The position numbers were made by a program, and so were the translations under genes. DNA of 64,000 nucleotides from Cyclospora cayetanensis. Taxonomy: Eukaryota; Apicomplexa; Conoidasida; Eucoccidiorida; Eimeriidae. The notes under the pieces were generated by a model, which did not search any database, was not told the DNA's origin, and saw nothing but the letters and a program-made list of their open reading frames with translations. Within the stretch, counting starts at the first letter, position 1. Every line of letters begins with the position of its first letter. Location of the stretch: NCBI RefSeq assembly GCF_002999335.1, contig NW_020312036.1:434001-498000 (forward strand). Direction: 5' to 3'. Below are positions 57,001-64,000 of this stretch, piece after piece.

Positions 57001-59942
57001 CCAAAGTCTCCCTAAGGGGGGCAGTGCCCTGCCGGACGCGCCACAGGCGCGGCGTTAGTGGCCCCGAAGCAGCCACACTTACCTGCAGCAGCACCCGCAT
57101 AAGTTGCAGCAGTTTGGAATAGCCGGAGGCAAGCAGGCACAAGCGATGCAGAGGCTGCTGCGGCAGCAAGGCCATCTGCAAGGAGGGGGCTGCCTCAACT
57201 GGACAGCAGTACGCGTTGAAAAAGCAGCAATCAGCCGTAGCAGCGCGAGAAGCTTAGCCGTAGCAGCGCAATTAGCCGTAGCAGCGCAATTAGCCGTAGT
57301 AACGCAATTAGCCGTAGCAGCGCAATTAGCCGTAGGAGCGCAATTAGCCGTAGGAGCGCAATTAGCCGTAGCAGTGCAAGGCGGACATAGCAGATGTTGT
57401 GTCGGAGAAGAACGTGAATTTTTGACGCGCCTGAACCAGCTGCGATGCACGGAGGCCGTAAACAAGCGCAGATAAGAGCGAGACCATCTTTGAGAGGCGC
57501 ACACACAGCCTACCGAAAATACAGGGGATAACCCGAACAACGGTGACAGAGGCCGCCTCGCCTCTTGTGCCCAGCGGAAGGATTGCAACAAAAGTTTAGC
57601 GGTGGTGGCTAAGCAACATCGCAGAAAAAGAGACAAACTGCAAGAGATGGAAGGGGAGGGTGCGAGGCTAAGGACTCTCGACAGCCACTGACAAATCAGC
57701 ACACACAGCGGACCATGAAGACATAGGCGACGCGAAGGATAGCGTCTCAGAGGCGCATAGACAGGCCGAGAAAAAAGGCAGAAGGGAGCCGTAAGAAGCC
57801 TTGCTCGAGAGTGCTCGGAGAAGTCTGTCCAACGGGCATGTCTGAATGGGGATGCAGAGAGGAATTTCGGCACTGCCGCAGCAACAAGGGGCAGCAATAA
57901 AGTGCTGTTTGCACTGGCCACGAAAATTCTCGACACGCGGCCGTTTTGGCAAGACCACCGCTGCCAGCGCGTGGGCGCAACGGAGGAGCACGTGAGGTAC
58001 ATCAGCATCACGGTATGCACAACAGCAGCAGCAAGAGCAGCAAGCTACCTCCTCTCTTTTGCATGGAGCTGGGAAGTGCATCGGGCAGCTCTGCATGCTG
58101 CAGCAAGCGCCTTCTTCTCTCCTTCAAGCCGTCCAGGACCGCGGAGGAGACCAGGGAGCGGCTATACAGCCGAGACGCGTTAGAGGAAGCCTGATAAACG
58201 GTGGCAGCAGTAAGAGCAGGAGCACCAGATGGAGAAAAAGCAGTAGTTGCCATCACAGCCCGCACTGCAACAGCACTGGTTAATACAACTGCTGCTTCTA
58301 CTTCTTCTGGAACGCCTGTCTCAGCTCCCCCGTCCGTGCTTCTATCTATTTTCCGGAGAAAAATACAAACGACAGGAGTGCTCGTGACTGCGTGTGCATC
58401 AGCAGGTGCTGCCTACTGCGATGATCGGCTCTTCAAAGGCCGCGGAGAAGGCCACATACTTTTCCCTAGAGGCAGCAGCAGCAAGCACTGTTCGAGCAGC
58501 AACCTAGCCTTGCAGACAGTCGCCTCTGCATCTGTGCAGCAATAAAGGCAGCGCAACTCCGGTGATGGATATATCTCCCGCATTCAAAGGCCGTACCAGG
58601 GCAGGGATGCCGCGCCTCTCATAAGTTCTTTCTCTCCCCTAAGCAGCAGCACAACAGGAGCAGCAGAGACCAACAGCAGCTTCGTGGGTAAGCGAAAGGC
58701 TGCGCAAGAGCAGCACACGATGCAGCCTCAACAGACCCCCACACCCTCAAGAGGAAAGACCGCACCAAGCGCAGCAGCAGCAGAAGCAGCAGCAGCAGAA
58801 GCAGCAGCAGCAGAAGCAGCAGCAGAAGCAGCAGCAGCAGAAGCAGCAGCAGCATCATGGACACCTACCGGGCAGGAAAGGGATGCCCAACGGCAACTCG
58901 AACTTCTTCGGCAATTCGACTGCGGCACAGCATCCATGAAGAACAAGAAGAACGTCAAGGAGCTGTGTCAGATGCCGCTACCCATGAAGCACCTTCTGCG
59001 AAAGGTTTGTGCGTTGCCGCACGCTCTGTGTGCTGCAACAAAGCAACAGCAGCAGCTGCTGCTGGAGCTGCTGCAGCTGCTGTGTTGCCGCAGCCAGCAG
59101 AAACGCAGCAGCCGTCCTCATACGCACCTCCGGAGAGCAATATTCCACAGGAGCTCAGGGGGACCCCTGACTGCTATGCCGCCCTCTTGTACATCCACGG
59201 AGAGCACGGAGGAGGCTGCCGCTGCGGCATCCGCTGCAGCTGCCGCTGCAGTTGCTGCTGCAGAGTCGCCCCTTGCTGCAGCTTCAGAAGCAGCGGCCAA
59301 GTGCGACTGCGGAGATAACAGTAATAGCTGCAACTCCCGAGCTAGCAGCGACTCGACCCCCGGGCTGCATACACAGAACATGGTTAGGGTGCGCGAATCT
59401 TCGGCTTCTTCGTTTGCAGCGGCAAAATTAGAAAAAACCGTCGCAGCGGCCCTTCTGGTACTGTTGTGCCTGCATTGCTGCTGCTGTTGCTGCTGCTGGT
59501 GCTGTTGCTGCTGCGCTTGCCGCCGCAGAGGAAGCAGCAGCCAATTACGCGTGCGGGTGCTGCCGTTGTGTTCAGAGAAAAGACCGACGCAGGCAGTCGC
59601 CGCTGCTGCTGTTTCCGCTGATACACGTCCTGGAAAATAATAGCGGCAAAACGGCAGACGCAACGCACCAGTCGTATATTGCTAGGGGCTTCGATTATCG
59701 CCTAAGGATTCTTCTCAACTGTATAGGACCCCCTCGGAAGACGCATCTACCTCACCTGAAGCACCCCGATGCCAAAAAAAGTCCCCCCTCGTTGCTCTTC
59801 TGGCTGCAGCAAGCATCACTGCTGGTGCTGGTGCTGCAGGAATGACTGCTGCAGGCCTTGCTGCCGCTGCAGAGCGGCCGTTGAAACACCGTGCAAGACC
59901 ATGCTGCGCTCCCAGCTGCATCTGTCTGACCGCAATCATCAT
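54034..59942 (-). CDS. THUMP/UPF0020 (RlmL-type) RNA guanine methyltransferase, thirteen exons
   Basis: Family members transfer methyl from S-adenosylmethionine to guanine N2 in rRNA. Proposed minus-strand exons: 59942-59756, 59629-59128, 58917-58867, 58638-58597, 58275-58049, 57198-56946, 56376-56265, 55949-55894, 55846-55639, 55517-55442, 55252-55203, 54755-54602 and 54167-54034; 683 residues, all GT-AG, all phases consistent. Order of motifs: Arg/Ala-rich N-terminus (targeting-like), THUMP start FCVCSPGVESLLARELQ (147-163), GGIAVRGPPELLWNIALRSR, SNASRLYSRSL, QGTAPLRETLAAAAVF, SAM motif I DPMCGSGALLLEL (426-438), LLGCDNNKEQLESAKLNV, HSDFSP, catalytic NAPYG (602-606; usually NPPY), RFSNSGIDVQLLEYNR. 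Exon 4 and the 5' ends of exons 4-6 are least certain. Bacterial RlmL methylates 23S rRNA; an organellar rRNA target is inference. It lacks the second (RlmK-like) domain. Confidence 0.78.
57233..57380. repeat. ~18-bp minisatellite in a methyltransferase intron
   Basis: About eight copies of CGCAATTAGCCGTAGCAG with single-base variants (GTAGTAA, GTAGGAG). The array lies inside the 58048-57199 intron. On the minus strand it would read as repeated Thr-Ala-Asn-Cys, but it is spliced out in the proposed model. Confidence 0.85.
58770..58858. repeat. (GCAGCAGCAGAA)n tract in a methyltransferase intron
   Basis: CAG/GAA repeats between exons 3 and 4 of the minus-strand methyltransferase. On the plus strand they would read as EAAAA repeats inside a 318-codon shadow frame. 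Confidence 0.8.
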
Positions 59943-60452
59943 TCCGCGAGGAGGAAGGCTGGGGGGAATGCGGAGGGAAAGAAGGCGGGGGCAAGGCCAG
60001 GGGCCCTAGGGGGCCCCTGGTGGACAAACCCCTTGAACCTTAAGCCTTCGAATAGACAGAAGTGCCTAGTGCCACAACGCACGAATTGCGCCTAGAAATG
60101 CAGAGAGAGCTTTCTGCTCATGGCATAGGTCTTCGCATACCAGTGTGCGGTAATGAGTGTACCTACACCGCTCAGGCGGGGTGCCAGGCCCTGCTTGCAT
60201 GCGCATCGATTTCAAAAAGTGTCACGGACCTTGAAATACACGCTCTTCCCTCTCTGTACGCCTTAAACTCACAGGAAAGCAGACATAATGATGGCCTTTC
60301 AAGTTGAAGGAGTGCACTATGGGCTTTAGAACCAGTGTACGTACACCCGGTGCCTCTGGATACAGCAGTCGCCGATTCTGGTCATGCAAGTCGCCTCGTC
60401 TGCGAGGCATCGCAGCACTCGAAGGCAAGCATTAAAGGGGACTTAAGGGTTC
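59943..60452. other. Divergent promoter region
   Basis: About 510 bp between the start of the minus-strand methyltransferase and the start of the plus-strand 998-residue protein. It contains a perfect-looking GC palindrome (GGGGCCCTAGGGGGCCCC-like) at 59999-60017. No gene seen. Confidence 0.5.
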
Positions 60453-63449
60453 ATGCAACGGCATGCTTTCTTAAACAAAGGCTCTTCAACGGGCCGAGGC
60501 TTCGCCTTCTGCCTTCGAGGAGGCGGGACCGCCCCCCTCCCCCGAGGCAAGAGCACCACAGCAGCAACCACAGCCGCACAGCTGCACCGTCCCCAGAGCA
60601 TGTGGCGACTGGCTGAAGGGAAATTTGCGACTGTCGCTGTTACTACTGCGGCCGCTGCGATCCCTGCGGTAGCTCGAACAGTCACAACGGGGGTCCCCCG
60701 GAGAGCAGCACTCCCACCAGCAGCAGTCGCAGCATCATCACCAGCACCACCAGCCAAGGCTGGTGGAGCGGCAGAAGCCGCTGCATCGGCCTCTCCAGAA
60801 AGCCCTCCCGATATATTTTTGGAGTGCCACACAGAAAGCTGCCTCCCAAGGCAGCAACACAGACAGCGCGAACGAGGTGCCATACGTATTAACTTAGAAG
60901 GGCGAAAGGGGCAGCAGCTTATCCGCTCAATCGGCGTTTTGTTGCTGCAGAGACACCGCCCTGGTTCCGTCCAGCAACAGCAACAGCAACAGCAACAGCA
61001 GGGACGCTGTGCGCGCGCGTCATGGCCGCCACTGCAGCCCTGTGGTCGTTTTTCTCGCACTCTTCGTGCAGCTGCACAGAGTGGAGAAACTCCATCTGCG
61101 GCGACAAGGAGGGCAAGTGCAGCTCGCAGCACATCGCCAGCGGAGGCAGCAGTAGCTGCTGCAGCTGATGCTCTTCCCTCCTGTCTGCCGCCAGCCATTA
61201 GAGGCGCAACTTGCAAATACGCGAATGCCATTTTGCGGGGAACACTGAAGCGGCAACACCATCAGTCTCTGAATGCTGGCTTTTCTGCAGCGCCACGTTT
61301 CCCTCTGTTGCTGGCCCTCCTAAGCGACTTGGCAGATGCAGAGCAACAACTGCAGCAGCGGAAGCAATACAGCGGCGGACCCCTCACGCGACGGCGCGGG
61401 CGGCTTCTGCAGCTCGAGCAGGAGCTGGCAGTACACCGCAGCACCTTCTTTGGACTCGAGCAGAAGCAAGACTTGGAGGGGCTCAAAGCGGCAGCTATTG
61501 CCTCCGCAGCAGTGACAGCAGCAGCAGCGGCAGGTGAACCGAATGGCAGCGCTGGCGGAAATTTGATTTCCAGATCCCTGTGCTTGCTCCTACAACAGCT
61601 TCTTCTCGACGCAGCTCCGCATGCCTCCTTAGGAGACGTAGAGAGCCTGCTGCACCTCTTCGTCAGCACTGGCCAACAGCAGCTGTTGGTGCATGCGCGC
61701 AGCGCCAGCAGCAGCAATCCTTGCCTTCCTGAGAAAGGCGGCGAAACTGCGTGGATTTTCGAAGTCTTTCAGCCGAAGAGCCTGCGGCTCTTGCTGCAGG
61801 CAGCACACCGCCAAATGAAGCAGCAGACGCAGCTGCGAAACGGAGCTGCAGCAGCAACAGATCCCCGAGATGTGCAAAGAGTCGGACGGCTAGCAGCGCT
61901 CTCTGCTGCAGCAGCACGCATTTGCAGCGAGGTGACAGCGGCCCCCGTGGCAGGCGGAGTAACACCCTCCCCCTCGGGAGGAGAGACTGCGGAGGTGGCT
62001 AGAGCAGCAACTCAGGTAGCAGCTAGCGAAGAGCTTTCGAGGCTGGCGGCTCATATTGCAGAATTAAAGCCACCAACGATCACACTAAAAGTTGCGGGAG
62101 CAGCAGCAGACCCAACTCCCCTACCAGAAGCTCCCGAGACAACCGCAGCAAAATCGGCAGAGAGCGCTTCTTCACCAGAGGCTTCAGCGGTCCTGTCTGC
62201 AGCCGTACGGAGGAGCTCTGCTGCTGCTGCTACTGCTGCTGCTGCTACTGCTGCTGCTGATGCCACCTCCCTCACTCGGCACGGAAGACGTGTCCTGAAG
62301 CGCTGCTGGCTTTCCGTCATGCTGCTGCAACAGTTGCAGCGCGAGCAGCACCTGCGGCGGCAGCTCCCAGCCGTTCCAGTGCTGCAGCAGCAGCTGCAGC
62401 TGTTGCAGAGGACTGGCGACACTCGAAAAATCCAAGGAAATCTCCTGGCGATGCCGCTGCCCGAGCTGCTGAAGCTAACCTCAGCCCTTGTGCGCATGCA
62501 GCAGCGACAGCAGGCTACAGGACCAGAGGGTGAGCGATTTCTCCCGCATCAGGCGTTCCTTACAGCGGAAGAAACAAGGCCTTCAAGCACAGCGGGAAAG
62601 GCAGATCGTGGGGTGCACCAGCTGCAGACGCAGCCGCAGACGGTGCTGCAGCTGTTGCTGCTTGCAGCGCAGGTTCTGCTCCTCAAGCTACAGCCAAGCA
62701 GCAGCCTCAACAGCCTTAACCGTACAAGCCTCAACGGCACTCCCGCCAGACATTTCGTCCGCTGCCTCGGCGCCCTAGCTCAGCTCCAACGCGCGGTAAA
62801 TAAACAACAGCAGCACGTAATGTCAGCGGCAGTGATTATAGGGCCTCTGAGCGTGGAGCTGCTGCAGCAGCTGCCGCCGCAGCACATCACGTCGTTGGTC
62901 CTTAAAGACTTCGTGAGGCTCTTTGTTGCACTGTCACACCTACTACCGGTACTGCTGCACTGCATGCAGGAGAAGCGGATATGCTCGGAGGCGGCTGCTG
63001 CGTCGCCAGCCGTAAAAGAACTCGACGCGCTGCCGTTTTCGTTGTATCGACACCTCAACACACTTCAGGAAGCCGCAACAGCACTTGTAGCCGGGCCTGA
63101 ACCCCTGCCGAGTTCTCTCCCCGCTGCTGCATTCCCCCCTCTTGCAAACGCAGCACGCCACATTCGGCAGCAGCTTTTGCTGCATCATCAGTCGCTGCGA
63201 CAGCAACAGCTAGAAGGTCAGCAAGAGGAGCAGGCACAGGAACAGCAGCACTCGCGAGAAGAGGCAGCTTTTTTGTCTCGCGCATCGCGGAGGTCCCTCG
63301 CTGCTCTCTCATCTGTCGCTACACCTCGGCACTTGCTGCAGGCTGCCGATGTTGCTGCGCTTGCGGAGGCGTACGAGCGGCTTATGGACACGGCTGGTGC
63401 TGTCGTTGCCGCCGCAGCGGACGAGCCCTCTACAACTGAAGCGATTTAA
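60453..63449 (+). CDS. Long Ala/Gln/Leu-rich helical protein, possibly organellar
   Basis: A single frame of 998 residues starts at the ATG at 60453. The N-terminal 100 residues are basic, Ala/Thr/Arg-rich and nearly free of acidic residues, as in mitochondrial or apicoplast-type targeting regions. From about 275 onward, Leu-rich helices of 30-40 residues recur (MPLPELLKLTSALVRMQQ; LQLLLLAAQVLLLKLQ; GPLSVELLQQLPPQHITSLV; DFVRLFVALSHLLPVLL). This pattern recalls the helical-repeat (HPR/OPR-like) organellar RNA-binding proteins abundant in apicomplexans. No RAP domain is visible at the C-terminus, so this is a tentative comparison. CAG/GCT tracts give Gln and Ala runs. The composition makes the open frame partly uninformative, and short introns could be hidden. 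Confidence 0.6.
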   Translation: MQRHAFLNKGSSTGRGFAFCLRGGGTAPLPRGKSTTAATTAAQLHRPQSMWRLAEGKFATVAVTTAAAAIPAVARTVTTGVPRRAALPPAAVAASSPAPPAKAGGAAEAAASASPESPPDIFLECHTESCLPRQQHRQRERGAIRINLEGRKGQQLIRSIGVLLLQRHRPGSVQQQQQQQQQQGRCARASWPPLQPCGRFSRTLRAAAQSGETPSAATRRASAARSTSPAEAAVAAAADALPSCLPPAIRGATCKYANAILRGTLKRQHHQSLNAGFSAAPRFPLLLALLSDLADAEQQLQQRKQYSGGPLTRRRGRLLQLEQELAVHRSTFFGLEQKQDLEGLKAAAIASAAVTAAAAAGEPNGSAGGNLISRSLCLLLQQLLLDAAPHASLGDVESLLHLFVSTGQQQLLVHARSASSSNPCLPEKGGETAWIFEVFQPKSLRLLLQAAHRQMKQQTQLRNGAAAATDPRDVQRVGRLAALSAAAARICSEVTAAPVAGGVTPSPSGGETAEVARAATQVAASEELSRLAAHIAELKPPTITLKVAGAAADPTPLPEAPETTAAKSAESASSPEASAVLSAAVRRSSAAAATAAAATAAADATSLTRHGRRVLKRCWLSVMLLQQLQREQHLRRQLPAVPVLQQQLQLLQRTGDTRKIQGNLLAMPLPELLKLTSALVRMQQRQQATGPEGERFLPHQAFLTAEETRPSSTAGKADRGVHQLQTQPQTVLQLLLLAAQVLLLKLQPSSSLNSLNRTSLNGTPARHFVRCLGALAQLQRAVNKQQQHVMSAAVIIGPLSVELLQQLPPQHITSLVLKDFVRLFVALSHLLPVLLHCMQEKRICSEAAAASPAVKELDALPFSLYRHLNTLQEAATALVAGPEPLPSSLPAAAFPPLANAARHIRQQLLLHHQSLRQQQLEGQQEEQAQEQQHSREEAAFLSRASRRSLAALSSVATPRHLLQAADVAALAEAYERLMDTAGAVVAAAADEPSTTEAI

Positions 63450-63863
63450 ATTCATGAACTGTTTCAGATAGAACAGTAGGGCCTACAAGCCTGTCTGTCC
63501 TCCTCTGCAGTTGTAGTGCGAGTGTATATCCGCTAGCCCTCAAGTAGCAGCAGCAGCAGCAATAGCAATAGTGGCGCCCCCACAAAGCTCTGTAGAGCGG
63601 CAGCAAAAGCAGCACTCAGTGTGCATTTAGAGGCCCCTGTAGATTGCGCGGGTAGGGTTAACACGTGTTGGAACTGCCAGTTTGGTTGGGGAGCCTTGGG
63701 AGGCGCAGCAGTAACTGCCAGTGAAACGCAAATCGCCAAAGTTGCGAAAGGCAACACAGTGGCCTCCGTAAGAGACACCCCCGAGCATCCACCGACTTTC
63801 GTGAGAACGCAAACTACATGGGGTTACCGTCCATGTTAAATGCTTGGTAGTGTGGCGACAGTC
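63450..63863. other. Convergent intergenic region
   Basis: Downstream of the 998-residue protein and of the gene entering from the right edge. A short CAG run lies at 63545-63565. No gene seen. Confidence 0.5.
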
Positions 63864-64000
63864 CTATAGCTCGACAACCCTTCTGGCAGCAAAAAGTGCC
63901 TCAAGGGCCTCCTCATCGATGCGTTGAGCAAGGCCCTTTCCTCTCTTCTCCAGCGAAAGTCGAACCGACTCCGCTGCCTGCAGCAGAGCGGCCCTCATGC
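63864..64000 (-). CDS. C-terminal fragment of a gene cut by the window edge
   Basis: On the minus strand an open frame enters from the right edge and stops at 63864-63866 (TAG). The visible 44-45 codons encode an amphipathic helix (AALLQAAESVRLSLEKRGKG, then AQRIDEEALEALFAARRVVE). A Met codon occurs two bases from the edge, so this could be complete, but the frame is open to the boundary and more likely continues. No family can be named from this fragment. Confidence 0.5.
   Translation of the reverse strand, partial: MRAALLQAAESVRLSLEKRGKGLAQRIDEEALEALFAARRVVEL

Noticed and set aside
57079..58020. Long minus-strand frame with TANCA repeats
   Set aside because: Most of it is the minisatellite-bearing intron; the conserved APLRETLAA motif lies in another frame at 56946-57198.
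58684..59640. 318-codon plus-strand frame with EAAAA repeats, and a short QLELLRQFD stretch reminiscent of DNA polymerase delta subunit 4
   Set aside because: It overlaps the minus-strand THUMP exon and introns of the methyltransferase. The resemblance stops after nine residues and the rest is translated repeat.

Overview
The window looks like nuclear DNA of a coccidian apicomplexan, most probably an Eimeria (species not determinable by eye). Three things point there: triplet (CAG)n/(CTG)n tracts pervade both exons and introns and are read as poly-Gln, poly-Ala, poly-Ser, poly-Leu or poly-Cys depending on frame and strand; genes are broken by many short GT-AG introns; and repeat-dense, gene-rich stretches alternate with long stretches that have neither genes nor triplet repeats. 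There are no operons, CRISPR arrays, insertion sequences or recognisable rRNA/tRNA genes.

Layout. 0-16 kb: a possible bL33-like mitoribosomal protein (+), a very long Gln-rich protein (-), a five-exon helical/TPR-like protein (-) and a Lys/Arg/Gln-rich protein (+). 16.6-27.1 kb: a two-exon APC1, the largest scaffold subunit of the anaphase-promoting complex, swollen by homopolymeric insertions. 27.4-31.4 kb: a VMA21-like V-ATPase assembly factor (-) and an eight-exon EMC2 (+). 32.7-34.4 kb: a coiled-coil, Gln-rich protein. 34.4-41.4 kb: a repeat-poor stretch with no supportable gene. 41.4-44.5 kb: the catalytic subunit of protein phosphatase 4 in nine exons, one of whose introns must be of the GC-AG type. 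45.1-46.5 kb: a predicted secreted acidic-repeat protein (-). 46.6-50.3 kb: a second repeat-poor stretch. 50.3-53.5 kb: a five-exon ABCB-type half transporter. 54.0-59.9 kb: a thirteen-exon minus-strand gene, assembled here from phase-consistent splice sites, that encodes a THUMP plus UPF0020 (RlmL-type) RNA guanine methyltransferase. 60.5-63.4 kb: a long single-exon helical protein. The right edge cuts a minus-strand gene.

The recognised genes are housekeeping functions of a eukaryotic cell (cell-cycle ubiquitin ligase, ER membrane insertase, V-ATPase assembly, PP4 signalling, organellar transport, rRNA modification). They are neighbours without an evident functional cluster. Exon boundaries for the named genes come from matching family motifs across GT-AG sites of compatible phase; no transcript evidence was available. 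The most novel content is the cryptic methyltransferase gene, the GC-AG intron, and GC-rich palindromic and triplet insertions placed inside conserved domains.
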